A stretch of DNA of 64,000 nucleotides, taken from contig CM066327.1 in assembly GCA_033807775.1 (NCBI GenBank), forward strand, positions 76,700,795 through 76,764,794, in the 5' to 3' direction. Shown one piece after another: positions 9,910 to 21,522 of this stretch (the stretch's first letter is position 1; the number at the start of each line of letters is the position of its first letter). The translations under genes were made by a program, and so were the position numbers. Below the pieces are notes generated by a model. It did not search any database and was not told where the DNA came from. It was given only the letters and a program-made list of their open reading frames with translations. Source of the DNA: Saussurea involucrata (lineage: Eukaryota; Streptophyta; Magnoliopsida; Asterales; Asteraceae).

Positions 9910-11378
9910 AATGTCTTACCCAACTTACTCTACGCTCAAAGAAAAAGTTTCTCATTTAGAAGCCCAAATCATTGATTTAGAAGGTAACGTCAAACGGGAA
10001 ACGACACTATTGGTAAACTAGCCGTCGAAAAAGCTGAACATAAATGCATAATTGAAAATTATAAAAAAGAATGTGCAGCTATTTCCAAAAAGACTGAATC
10101 CTTAGAGAAAAGCAATCTCGTTTTACATAAATAAATTTCCGATATGAAGAAAGCAGCTGATATGCAGAGAAGTAACCCGACAAGTGCTGAAGCTTCATAG
10201 AAAATATATGTACTTGAACAGAAAGTTGTAGACCTTGAACCCATAGAAGAGAAGCATGTGGCATTTGAAGAGAAAGGTAAACTCTTGAATTGTGAAAACC
10301 TTGAACTTAAAATAAACTAACTGTTTTTGAAAAGGCATTTGAAAAAGCGAAAGAAGTTTTTGCAAAGGAAAGGAAATTGTTTATACAAAAGCAATTTATG
10401 TTTTCAAAGAAATCTCTTGAAGAGAAGAAGAGTCTTGAGCTTAAATGTTTAAAACTTTCAAACCAGATCTCTGAATTTGAGAAAGTTCTAATTTTAGAAA
10501 GAGAGAAGTTTGAAATTGAACGCAAATCTTTTATTGAAAAGAATGGAGAACTCTCTTTGAAAATAACTGATTTGGAGAAAGAATTAGACATAGAAAGCAA
10601 AAAGTCTGAGAAGAAGAAGGTTGAAGGCTTTAAAGCAAAAAGTTTGAAAGATGATTTTTCACACGAAAGAAAGATCTTTCAAACTGAGATTTCTAAGCTT
10701 ACAAAGAAATTATATGTTTTGTCAACTAATATTATGATAGAGAAGAGGCTCAAATCTGATCTCCAAAAGAAGCTAGATCTAATGTTTGAGAAGAAAAATG
10801 TTTTGTTTAACAATGACAAGGAACTTGAAGCCAAAATCTCTGATGTTGAATCACCCAATCTTACTAGTCTAGATACTATTGATCAGTCTCTTTATGATGA
10901 TTCAACTAATTCAGTTTGCTTTTCTAAGACTGCTCCAAGTTCTTTCCACAAAAATGTTTCTAGAAAGACCTGCATCAGATCAAATATCTCTTCAAAAGAT
11001 CAGATCCGTACTTCTAATTTGTTTTATGATCATCTTCTTGACAATTTAGATAATCAATCTTTCGAGAAAGTAAAGATGGCTTGGAGAGTTAAAGGATTTG
11101 CTCTTGCTCCAAAGTCATTTGTCTCTGTTAAGTGTGACAAGAACAACAAAGCTTTCCATGCTAAACCCTTTGTGAAACCTGGTCTTGTTTACTCTGTTAA
11201 TCAGCTAATCAGGTTATCTACACAGAAGTTGTGTTGTTCTTATTGTGGAACAAGTGACTTTGTGATTAAAAACCAAGCTAAGTATTGGTATAGTTCTTAT
11301 AATATCCCCGGTTCTCACTCTAATAAGACATCTAACCATCAAGGATCCATCAAAGCATGGATACCAAAATCATTCTAA
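9910..11378 (+). pseudogene. Element A coiled-coil gag-tail protein, broken
   Basis: ATG 9,910 opens a heptad-rich coil (LKEKVSHLEAQIIDLEG) that meets stops and frame changes up to about 10,376. From 10,377 a 333-codon frame is open. Its first 150 residues are Lys/Glu/Leu-rich coiled coil. Then come VKMAWRVKG, VYSVNQLIR, a Cys motif CCSYCGTSDFV, YWYSSYNIP and the end WIPKSF. The last part is shared with D (24,603-25,193), and both end like the gags of C and E. In those elements this is the tail of gag just before pol. Here pol is absent. The Cys motif may bind nucleic acid, which is inference. Confidence 0.75.
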
Positions 11379-13440
11379 TCTGTTTTGCAGGAATATCATG
11401 TGCGTTTAGTTCAGAAGATTCTTTTCACATGACAGCAATAAAAGGTTACGCTATTTTTGAGGGGGAGTATCAGGTATTGGACACATACATGAATTTTTAG
11501 TGAATTCAAAGAACCGTGGTAATTTATTATGAAAAACTTACTTGTGTTTGTTTTTCGTCGAGCTTAAATTCCAGAATTGTCACGTGTTATATTTTATTGA
11601 TTTAGTTATTTCCATGTCTCATATATATTTTGTTGAATTATTTCGGTGGAAATACACTCGCTTGAATTCCTACTTGTTATTCAAAGTACGTCGTTTTGAT
11701 GATTCGATTCTTATCTGATATATTAATTGTGATTTTTTCATCACAATTAACTCTTTTAATTGTTGATTAATTTTTCGCCCATACTGAGCTTACTGAGTCA
11801 TTTTGTTTAGCGTTTGATATTGTTCAATGAAATTCTATTATTTCAATTATGACTTCTAATTACCTCAGAACAAAACTCGGACTTAATTTTTATGACTTCT
11901 AATTACTTCATATCAGAACTCGGACTTCATTTTTATGACTTCTGATTACCTCAGATCAGAACTCAAACTTTATTTTTATGACTTCTGATTACCTCGGATC
12001 AGAACTCAGACTTAATTTTTATGACTTTTGATTACCTCAGATCAGAACTCGGACTTCATTTTTATGAATTCTGAATAATTTTGTTCAAAACTCGTTCTTA
12101 AATGTTATGACTCCTGAACAAATCAGTTCAGGACTCGTACTTCATTGTGCACTTCAATGTTTTAATTTGGTATATGCAATGAGTGTTAGGACTTATATTG
12201 TTTCTTTTGTTTATCCAGAACCAGAAGGACCTACCCAAGAAACACATCCATTTATAGACAACAGTGAGGGGTCTAGCTTGATAGGTGAGTTCGGAGTGAA
12301 AAGAATATGGTGAGGATGTGACATGACTTAAAAGAATTATTGGTCCTTACCAAACCGAGTAAGTTATCCGGGTAACCACATAATCTATTCATTCTCATTA
12401 TTTAGAGATGAATATTAAACATACATGGACCCAGTGTCGATAGTTCGTGTCACCCCATCTAGCCACTCAAGTATCTCACAACAGATGCTTGTTTCATATA
12501 TTCACGGAGATTTAGCACATAATATATCTATTCCTCACTCGGAGGTCTTAGATATTGAAAAAGGAAGACATCAGCTCCGGTCTCCGAACTTCATTTTCTA
12601 CTCACTATGTCTATTGATTTTTAACTTACGTCCCAAGTTAAATCAATATTTGAGCCAAATCGATATGAATTATTTCTTTCACACATGCACGAGTCTTTGT
12701 GATTCTATTTGCATATCTTTGTGATATTTCCGGAACAATTTGAGAAGTAACTTTTAACGTTTTACTTCAGTGATAACTGGGAGTCCTATGAGAGATACCC
12801 TAATGCCAACTCTGAACATAAGCCACGTAATTATTTTAATTGGTGTGATAACAGTTACTATTGTGTTTCTGTGTTAGATATTTCCCCATTTTGGTTACTT
12901 AACGTCTTATCTGGTATTTTGCTACTCATTATTGTTGTCTTTGAAGTTACATGATGCTCAAGATGCTCCTAATCATCATGAGGGGGAGAAATGATACAGA
13001 TTCAAAGACATAAATCATCATCATGAGGGGGAGAAACGTTATAAATGTTTAAAGACCTATATTATCAAGTTGAGGGGGAGTAACTGTTATAATATGTGCA
13101 GAAAAGATTACAAGTGCATGGTTCTTCTCATCCCTTATTCAAGTGGTGTTTGCAACAAGTTGATTCCTCCTTCGAGCATATTGGTTCGACAAATTCTGAA
13201 GTTTTCAAAGCTAATTCAACTCGCAGTTCAAAGATACATTATTGATTTTTAACTGAAGTTGCATTGTGGAATGTCACTGAATCTGGTGATAAAGTTGAAA
13301 CTATGAGAAGTAGGAGCTTTATTCAAAGGGGAGTATGGAAAGACATGAAGAAAAGCAACACTAAAGTGTTTCAAAGATTCAAGAGGGAGAGAAGATCAAG
13401 ACCTAAAGATTTCATGACCATTTTTCCATTTATATAACTT
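11379..13440 (+). other. Element A 3' non-coding region
   Basis: It starts with TAATCTGTTTTGCAG, the same stop-plus-CAG arrangement that precedes pol in C and E, but no pol follows. It contains the tandem repeats listed next and several GAGGGGGAG tracts (about 11,458, 12,979, 13,027, 13,072). The ORFs at 12,425-12,724 and 13,070-13,252 show nothing recognisable. Confidence 0.6.
11836..12145 (+). repeat. About 51-bp tandem repeats in element A
   Basis: About six imperfect copies of a unit with TATGACTTCTGATTACCTCA, then a GAACTCGGACTT segment. The last copies change to ACAAATCAGTTCAGGACTCG, the form found in element D (25,280-25,445). Confidence 0.85.
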
Positions 13441-13451
13441 TAGAGGGAGAT
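13441..13451 (+). promoter_or_regulatory. Element A polypurine tract
   Basis: TAGAGGGAGAT directly precedes the 3' LTR and would prime plus-strand DNA synthesis. Confidence 0.8.
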
Positions 13452-13779
13452 TGTTAGGACCATAAATGTCCTATTATAAAAGAAAGTTATATAAAGGTTT
13501 TATATTTATTATTAATGCGTTGTAAAAGCCTTTATTATTGTTAATGGGCTTAGTTTAGAGTTTATGGGCCATGGGCTTTAGGATTTAAGCCCTGGTATTT
13601 AAAGTTGCTTTGTTAAGAGAATTAGATTCTAAGCTTTGAGAGATTAATCAGAATAGTTTATGCACCTAATCGTTTAGAGAGAGAGTTAAGTTCTTCAATC
13701 CAATACTTGTAACTCTCTACAATCATTCAATAGATTAATCGTTTCGTTATATTATTACTTGATCAAACTGGGATCTACA
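13452..13779 (+). repeat. Element A 3' LTR
   Basis: It is 328 bp, starts TGTTAGGACC and ends GGATCTACA, followed by the TSD ACACG. Confidence 0.92.
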
Positions 13780-13784
13780 ACACG

Positions 13785-14330
13785 CCCCAACAAGGAGGAG
13801 GAATAATACACCACCCATAAAATCATGGAAGACAATCCATACACATATAATACGTTCCTAAAAGCATGTTACCGACTCAACAACCCACGCAAAACGTAAA
13901 TATAAATAAAGTCCAAATACCCCAGCATGAAAGTAATCATTCAAGCAAACCTTAATATACCTAGAGAGGTTCCAATATTAAAGTCAATACTAGTAATTAC
14001 TCGCACAAGGCTCAACGGCAATTAAAACATGCATTTCATAACATTCAATATAATATTGACAACAACGTAGGAGACCCGTATCCATTGAGGGTGGAGGGAA
14101 CACATAAGTATACCACCCGTACAATATTAAGCGTATAACACTTCTTGACTATATGTCCAAGTGTTCCTATGATTCCTCGACAGGTTTCACCTCAAGAGAT
14201 AGTTGACCTTAGTGTCCACCCCCAGGACTTCTACCATAAGGCTTGGCATACTGCATGACTACCTCTAAGGCAATACCTCAGTGGCGAAGGTCCTAGTACT
14301 TACCTCCAATGTACCACTTCCAGACTAAAC
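13785..14330 (-). repeat. Element B left LTR, segment 2
   Basis: It continues the B LTR (CCCCAACAAGGAGGAGGAAT, as at about 56,496) up to the insertion of element F at TAAAC. Confidence 0.9.
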
Positions 14331-14974
14331 TGTAACACCCTAAAAATCAGGGTTAACTTGAACCTCAAAATTCTAATAAGATTAACGTAAAATCTTCCAA
14401 ACTTTGTACATAATCAGAGAATTAACTAAGAGGAGTCATATTTACCAAAATTGAATTCTTCAATTAACCTGTTAATCTAATCATGTCACTATATTCAGAT
14501 TAACTAGGTTATCTAAGCAATCCATCAAAAGCCTCATTGATAAATAACTTCTCCGCTATCTCAAAAGTATATAATCGAATGCACTCGTCCCACAGCCCTT
14601 TACTTTCTCGAGCTAGTACCTGGTAAGAAAATAAAATTTGAAACGATTAGGCTAACGCCTAGTGAGAACATTCGGTTTCAAAATAATACTTTTAAAATCA
14701 ATGTAAACAAAGCCTAACAAACTTGGTTTACCTTTCTCTAACCATATGTTTCAACATCTTACCATGACGGGATTAAACCCGATTCCATGAATCAGACCGA
14801 CACCAAGTCAGTCAGGATATCACGTTTAAGAGCCCACTACGAATCTCAACGGATTCTAGATTAATGCTCATATCCAAGAAATCACAATTACACATGTCCA
14901 TTTCTTGGAAAGGAAGTAGAGATTACAATTACACATGTCAATCCCTATTCTTCCTTAGAAATCGGGAATTACGA

Positions 14975-15150
14975 TTAGCGCCACGCCTATCCCACGATTT
15001 CTCATCAATGTGAAATGGGAATTACGATTAGTCCACGCCTATTCATCATTTCACCTAAACGGGAATTACGATTAGCGCCACGCCTATTCCACGTTTATCA
15101 CACACACACTGGAATTAGGATTAACGCTACGCCTATTCCATGTGTTCATA
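14975..15150 (-). repeat. Degenerate tandem repeat in the F LTR
   Basis: Four to five copies of about 50 bp built on GGGAATTACGATTAGCGCCA plus CGCCTAT and a short variable tail. The block is repeated in the right LTR at about 18,115-18,300. Confidence 0.85.
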
Positions 15151-15204
15151 AAAACTAGTGCCTATGGATCCATTGCACTTATTCGTACTCGTGCAGGTTA
15201 TTAC

Positions 15205-15350
15205 TTAATTTAGATTCCTCATAGCATTCAGTATGAGCAAATCATATTTATACCACATAGATTCCTCATATCATTTAGTATGAGCAAATCTCCTTTATAG
15301 ATCTTTCAAATCATTAAATATGAGCAAATCATATTTAATATATCAATTTC
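15205..15350 (-). repeat. Second tandem repeat in the F LTR
   Basis: Three copies of about 50 bp containing AGTATGAGCAAATC and ATTCCTCATA. The same block occurs at about 18,365-18,510 in the right LTR. Confidence 0.8.
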
Positions 15351-15689
15351 TCAGAACATAAGTCTAACAATTTATATCATCACTCACGGTCCTTAATATA
15401 AATTTATATACACATTTGTCCATTTAAACAAATAGTTAAAACTCATATAATCGTCCATCCAAAATTCATTTAGGAAATATCTCTTTATAAAAATATACAC
15501 TACCGTAATTTAAAACGTTATAAAAAGGGTAAGGTAAGAATGAACTCACCTGATAGCAGTAGCGTCACTCTTATTTTACTTTCTCAAAGTCGTAAGAATT
15601 TTCGTCTCCAACTTCTCAAAGATCTGAAAAACCCAAAAACATATTGTACTGGTATTAATTAATTGATTAGGACTCTTAAAATCATAATT

Positions 15690-15970
15690 AACCAAAATCC
15701 TCGACACTTATCGCAACCCACTAATTGCGATAACATTTGTCGCAACCTACTACTTGCGAAACAGTACTTATCGCAACCCATTGTTGCGATATCCCTTCTT
15801 ATCGCAACCAACTGTTGCGACATGAATCTTATTACAACCGACTGTTGCGATGTACACCTTATCGCAACCAACTATTGCGATACAACCAAACTTGTCGCAA
15901 CCCAAGGTTGCGATATTCATAATTATCGCAACTATCATAAATATCGCAACTCACTGCTACGATGTTCATC
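15690..15970 (-). repeat. Array of short palindromic TCGCAAC...GTTGCGA units in the F LTR
   Basis: About seven pairs of TATCGCAACC and GTTGCGATA, each pair 20-30 bp, able to form small hairpins. The array is repeated at about 18,845-19,105 in the right LTR with point changes. Confidence 0.85.
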
Positions 15971-16607
15971 TTTGTCTCAACTCACTGAAATCATAATTAA
16001 CCCAGAAAACTATATTTTTAAGCCATAATAAATTCTACAAAAGTGCAGATATGCTTAAGACTATCAATAGCACATGCTTATAAACTCAGATTTCTCAAAA
16101 TATTCAAAGACATCATAACCCAATTTCTAAACCCATAGAGACTTCATAATCATAAGAAAACTACTTCAAGTGAGAATCATACCTTTGTTAACACCAGTTT
16201 GTAACTCTTAATTTCTGCTGAACTAGTTTTCTTCTTCCTCTTCTTTCTCCCCTCTCGGTTCTCTCTCCCTTTCTCTTTTGTCGAATGAAAACACACACAC
16301 ACACACTAAGACACAAAAGTAAAAGTGAGGAGGTGTCTCATTTTGGTTTCTTTTCTTCATCAAAGGGATGGTGGTGGTGACACATATGTCATCACATAAC
16401 CAAACCAACCCCCTACTTTCCTCAAATGACAACTTTCACCCTCATACTTATAAATTAAAATTAAAGTTCACCCCTTAACTTATAACCAATAAAACCCATA
16501 ACGTAACATACTCGGGAATAAACTCTAAAATTAACTTATCAAATAATTATACTCGAATTATTTAATAAATCAAATGAAATCCTTTTATAGAAAATCGAGA
16601 TGTTACA

Positions 16608-16630
16608 ATACTCCCCAACTTGAAAATGAT
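16608..16630 (-). promoter_or_regulatory. Element F polypurine tract region
   Basis: On the minus strand AAGTTGGGGAGTAT precedes the 3' LTR. This is the form typical of Tekay-type chromoviruses. Confidence 0.8.
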
Positions 16631-16659
16631 TTCGTCCTCGAAATCAACACTTAGATAAA

Positions 16660-16854
16660 TCAATGAGGATATCTGATCTTCATATCCTCTTTAATTTCTA
16701 AAGTCACATTAGCTCCTCGGTGATGTTTCCATTGTACTCTCAACATAACCATATACTTAGGTCGTAATTTCTTAACTGATCTTTCTAAAATCGTCTCCGG
16801 TTTCTCCACACAACGACTCTTCTCACCTACTCTTATTTCAGTAAGTAGAATCAC
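16660..16854 (-). pseudogene. pol: Chromodomain end of chromovirus integrase
   Basis: The 64-codon frame contains CVEKPETILERSVKKLR, VQWKHHRG and MKIRYPH. These match the chromodomain-bearing C-terminus of chromovirus pol, where the domain helps direct integration toward particular chromatin. The usual Trp-Glu pair after HHRG is altered. Everything upstream in pol is deleted, so this is a relic. It lies about 50 bp before the polypurine tract, its normal place. Confidence 0.8.
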
Positions 16855-17466
16855 ATCATACCTACATGAAATATATCATGTATTCCTTCAATTTCTCGTC
16901 TTATTTACTTAATCACAGCTAAAAGTCCAGGAAGAACAAGGACTCAACTTTCCACATTTTCTGGATCTTACATCCATCAACATTACCCGCTCCCCAACTT
17001 AAATTCACAAGCCTCCTTAGAGCAACAGTTATCATCAAATCATTATTCAACTATACTTGATCTTATTTTAACCCTTAAAGCATCTTTCAAAATAACAACT
17101 GGTATAACTAACTTTTGATACAGACCAAAATACAACAGATAAGTTAGCACAAAGAAATAACCATAAGAAATGGTTACACATAACCAGATATACGAAACGT
17201 ACTTTACCGCTCATTAGTCACTGTAACAATTTAGAAACAAGTATACGTGTATAACAATATATTCAAAATAACAGTAGCTAATTGAAATTGTGAACATACT
17301 ATACATAAGAATTCTCGTTACCATCGTTACAGTACTAATTTACGTAATTCCGTCGACTCTAAGACTATCCCGTCTTAGTACTTCTACCCATATCTCACAA
17401 ATCATAACTTAATTCATCTCAGCTTAAGTCTAGGCATCTCACTAGCATACCTAGTTCACTTAAACA
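16855..17466. other. Element F residual leader
   Basis: Non-coding remainder between the chromodomain relic and the primer site. I see no genes or repeats in it; the main internal deletion lies at its left end. Confidence 0.6.
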
Positions 17467-17484
17467 AAATCTCTGATACCATAT
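17467..17484 (-). promoter_or_regulatory. Element F primer-binding site
   Basis: On the minus strand ATATGGTATCAGAGATTT directly follows the 5' LTR; it is the tRNA-iMet-type site. Confidence 0.88.
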
Positions 17485-19743
17485 TGTAACACCCTAAAAA
17501 TCAGGGTTAACTTGAACCTCAAAATTCTAATAAGATTAACATAAAATCTTCCAAACTTTGTACATAATCAAAGAATTAACTAAGAGGAGTCATATTTACC
17601 AAAATTGAATTCTTCAATTAACCTATTAATCTAATCATGTCACTATAATCAGATTAACTAGGTTATCTAAGCAATCCATCAAAAGCCTCATTGATAAATA
17701 ACTTTTCCGCTATCTCAAAAGTATATAATCGAATGCACTCGTCCCACAGCCCTTTACTTTCCCGAGCTAGTACCTGGTAAGAAAATATAATTTGAAACGA
17801 TTAGGCTAACGCCTAGTGAGAACATTTGGTTTCAAAATAATACTTTTAAAATCAATGTAAATAAAGCCTAACAAACTTGGTTTACCTTTTTCTTACCATA
17901 TGTTTCAACATCTTACGATGACGGGATTAAACCCGATTCCATGAATCAGACCGACACCAAGTCAGTCAGGATATCACGTTCAAGAGCCCACTACGAATCT
18001 CCACGGATTCTAGATTAATGCTCATATCCAAGAAATCACAATTACACATGTCCATTTCTTGGAAAGGAAGTAGAGATTACAATTACACATGCCAATCCCT
18101 ATTCTTCCTTAGAAATCGGGAATTACGATTAGCTCCACGTCTATCCCACGATTTCTCATCAATGGGAAATGGGAATTACGATTAGTCCACACCTATTCCT
18201 CATTTCACCTAAACGGGAATTACGATTAGCGCCACGCATATTCCACGTTTATCACACACACACTAGAATTACGATTAACGCCACGCCAATTCCACGTGTT
18301 CATAAAAACTAGTGTCTATGGATCCATTACACTTATTCGTACTTGTGCAAGTTATTACTTAATTTAGATTCCTCATAGCATTCAGTATGAGCAAATCATA
18401 TTTATACCACATAGATTCCTCATATCATTTAGTATGAGCAAATCTCCTTTATAGATCTTTCAAATCATTAAATATGAGCAAATCATATTTAATATATCAA
18501 TTTCTCAGAACATAAGTCTAACAATTTATATCATCACTCACGGTCCTTAATATAAATTTATATACACGTTTGTCCATTTAAACAAATTGTTAAAACTCAT
18601 ATAATCGTCCATCCAAAATTCATTTGGGAAATATCTCTTTATAAAAATATACATTACCGTAATTTAAAACATTATAAAAAGGGTAAGGTAAGAATGAACT
18701 CACCTGATAGCACTCTTACTTTACTTTCTCAAAGCCGCAAAAATTTCCGTCTCCAACTTCTCAAAGATCTGAAATACCCAAATACATATTGTACTGGTAT
18801 TAATTAACTTATTAGGACTCTTAAAATCATAATTAACCAAAATCCTCGACACTCATCGCAACCCACTAACTGCGATAACACTTGTCGCAACCTACTACTT
18901 GCGACACAATACTTATCGCAACCCATTGTTGCGATATCCCTTTCTTATCACTGTTGCGACATGAATCTTATCGCAACCAGCTGTTGCGATATACACCTTA
19001 TCGCAACCAACTATTGCGATACAACCAAACTTGTTGCAACCCAAGGTTGCGATATTCATAACTATCGTAACTATCATAAATATCGCAACTCACTGCTACG
19101 ATGATCATCTTTGTCTCAACTCATTGAAATCATAATTAACCCATAAATCTATATTTTTAAGCCATAATAAATTCTACAAAAGTGCAGATATGCTTAAGAC
19201 TATCAATAGCACATGCTTATAAACTCAGATTTCTCAAAATATTCAAAGACATCGTAACCCAATTTCTAAACCCATAGAGACTTCATAATCATAAGAAAAC
19301 TACTTCAAGTGAGAATCATACCTTTGTTAACACCAGTTTGTAACTCTTAATTTCTGTTGAATTAGTTTTCTTCTTCCTCTTCTTTCTCCCCTCCCGGTTC
19401 TCTCTCCCTTTCTCTTTTTCCGAATGAAAACACACACACACACTAAGACACAAAAGTAAAAGTGAGGAGGTGTCTCACTTTGGTTTCTTTTCTTCATCAA
19501 ACGAACGGTGGTGGTGACACATATGTCATCTAATAACCAAACCAACCCCCTACTTTACTCAAATGACAACTTTCACCCTCATACATATAAATTAAAATTA
19601 AACTTTACCCTTAACTTATAACCAATAAAACCCATAACGTAACATACTCGGGAATAAACTCTAAAACTAACTTATCAAATAATTATACTCGAATTATTTA
19701 ATAAATCAACTGAAATCCTTTTATAGAAAATCGAGATGTTACA
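17485..19743 (-). repeat. Element F 5' LTR (right)
   Basis: A 2,259-bp copy of 14,331-16,607 with scattered substitutions and small indels, among them a shortened palindrome unit near 18,950. It ends GAGATGTTACA before TSD TAAAC. Confidence 0.93.
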
Positions 19744-19748
19744 TAAAC

Positions 19749-19977
19749 CCTCCTAGTGTCCACTTGGAAAGTTTAAGGTCATAAACATGGATCCCGGAGT
19801 CCAACCCCGCAATACCCGTGCGACCCCATAAATAAGAACGACTTATATGCCTATGCATTATAGTCTAATAATTACATGACCCACAAAAGAATGTCCAACA
19901 TCTTTAACACATGTAATCAGTTAATAATTATGACTCAAACGCATATAACCTCAAACTCAACATAGAGTGTTTACCTT
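19749..19977 (-). repeat. Element B left LTR, segment 3
   Basis: It continues the B LTR (CCTCCTAGTGTCCACTTGGA, as at about 57,042) up to the small insertion S. Confidence 0.88.
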
Positions 19978-20274
19978 CTCCACCAGCAACTGCTTTTGGC
20001 GTAGTGGTAAGCGCTTGGATCCTAACATAGGGTATCAGAGCATGTCACGGGTTCGAATCCCATGGAGTGCATTTAAAATGTGAAAGGCATGATGTGCAGA
20101 TTGACTTCTAGCAAACTCTCGTTAATGCTGGCAGATGCAGGGGGGATTATTGGGTCATTGACCAACATCTTCCTAACTCGAAACGTGACGCTGGCTGCTA
20201 CGCTATATGGAAATAAGTTGCGCCTTCTCCACCAGCAATTGCTTTTGTGTAGTGGTAAGCGCTTAGATCCTAAC
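19978..20274 (+). mobile_element. Element S: 297-bp SINE- or TRIM/SMART-like insertion
   Basis: It is present only in the left B LTR and absent from the right copy, with TSD ACCTT (19,973-19,977 and 20,275-20,279). Two direct repeats of about 49 bp mark its ends (19,978-20,026 and 20,227-20,274). The left end contains an RNA polymerase III A-box-like TGGCGTAGTGGT, followed by the B-box-like GGGTTCGAATCCC at about 20,048. This points to a tRNA-derived SINE. But GGTATCAGAGCATG directly after the left repeat also looks like an LTR primer site, as in TRIM/SMART miniature retrotransposons. The termini are not TG...CA. Confidence 0.7.
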
Positions 20275-20279
20275 ACCTT

Positions 20280-21522
20280 GGACCAAAGTCCTCAAGACTC
20301 ACTTGAGTCGAATAGGAGCCAAAGACTCAACAATACAATTGACCAATAATAAAGACCACTAATACGATAAAATGCATTTAAATATCATATAGGCAAATAC
20401 ATACCTCAAAGATACGATAAATCCATAATCCCATCATATATTTGGTCAAATCATTTTCCATATAAGTCACAACCATATATTTATACAAAGGACCCGTAAC
20501 AGTAAATATGCATTTTTCCATCAACACTAAAGTGTCTTTTCATCAACGACCCCCATTTTCACAAAAACCTTCAAAACACTTTTTCTTGAGATATAATTAT
20601 CAAATTACTCAAAAATCCCAATGTGGGTGTTTTATAATATTTTCAAGGTTAAACACTTCAAATAGTCAAAACTCACCAAATGACACAACCATAGATAAGT
20701 TTCATGAAAAACATATAAACACTTGAAAATGGACATTTTTTGCATGTACAGCCTTTTCACAAATCAACTTGAACTCAACTTGCTAGATTTAGGCTAAATC
20801 TAGCTTTTCCCCAAACGTGATCTCCTTTGAAGAAACATGAATCTTCAAGCCCAATCTTCCAAAAACTTAAATCCACTGGTCTCCAACCATAAATATTCAT
20901 CCCCAAACACTTAGAATCGTTTCCCTCAACATAAAACATCAAAATCACCAAGAATACCAAAACCCTAATCTCTTAGATGAAGAAAAGAGAAGATTACCTC
21001 AACCACAACTTGGATCCACCAACAAAACACTTCTAGGTTTACTAGAGATAAAAGTTTGATAAGTAAAGATGACTTACAAGTGGGTATTTGAAGAAAACCC
21101 CAAGTTAGCTCAACAATGGTGGAAAGTTGTGAAGAAGATGAAGATGTTGAAGCTTCAAACCTTTAAAACTTGATTCCACAAACCCACCTTAGCATTCTTG
21201 AGGGAGAAGGGAGGTGGAAGAGAAATAATGGTGGGTTTAGGGTTTCTTGGAGAATAGGTCGGATTAGAGAGAGAGGGAGATCTGATTATGGTTTTGAAAT
21301 AAAGTAGGAAAGTAGTGATAAGGTCTTATAAGCAAAAAGGAACAAAAAACCGTCAGACGTCATGCGGACATCTTGCTGTAAAGCCATGCGGACGTTCGAC
21401 GGCGATCTGACTAGAACCCCCAACATCTCTGATGCTTCCGCAGAAACCCTGCGGACATCCAGCTAGGCACGAATGTCTGGCCTTAGCCTTATGCGGACGT
21501 CCGCTTGCCTAAAAAAATCTAA
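20280..21522 (-). repeat. Element B left LTR, segment 4
   Basis: It matches the right LTR from about 57,280 to about 58,518. The last roughly 25 bp of the LTR and the polypurine tract are missing, so the junction with the interior is deleted. Confidence 0.88.

Larger units (their letters stand above)
8704..13779 (+). mobile_element. Element A: pol-less SIRE-like Ty1/copia element
   Basis: Two 328-bp LTRs (8,704-9,031 and 13,452-13,779) are flanked by the perfect TSD ACACG (8,699-8,703 and 13,780-13,784). It has a TGGTATCAGAGC primer site and an AGAGGGAGAT polypurine tract. The 5.1-kb element holds only a broken coiled-coil gag-tail ORF. There is no protease, integrase, RT or RNase H. It resembles SIRE-type elements in its gag-tail motif and GGGGGAG tracts, so it looks like a non-autonomous derivative. 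Confidence 0.85.
14331..16607 (-). repeat. Element F 3' LTR (left)
   Basis: It begins TGTAACACCCTAAAAATCAG and ends GAGATGTTACA. It contains internal repeat blocks at about 14,970-15,150, 15,205-15,350 and 15,690-15,970. Confidence 0.93.
14331..19743 (-). mobile_element. Element F: gutted chromovirus (Ty3/gypsy) with very long LTRs
   Basis: LTRs of 2,277 bp (14,331-16,607) and 2,259 bp (17,485-19,743) are flanked by the perfect TSD TAAAC (14,326-14,330 and 19,744-19,748). The interior is only 877 bp and holds, in minus-strand order, primer site, leader, the last part of the integrase chromodomain and the polypurine tract. Gag, protease, RT, RNase H and most of the integrase are deleted. The layout and PPT region fit a Tekay/Del-type chromovirus. 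Confidence 0.9.

Noticed and set aside
15690..15970. CRISPR-like array of repeats and spacers
   Set aside because: The units are short inverted pairs of variable spacing inside a plant LTR and are duplicated in the partner LTR; there is nothing prokaryotic here.
15663..16028. 121-codon ORF in the F LTR
   Set aside because: It follows the ATCGCAAC repeat and is not preserved as one frame in the partner LTR.
19990..20065. A functional tRNA gene
   Set aside because: A- and B-box motifs are present but no cloverleaf or acceptor stem can be formed; it is a mobile-element head.
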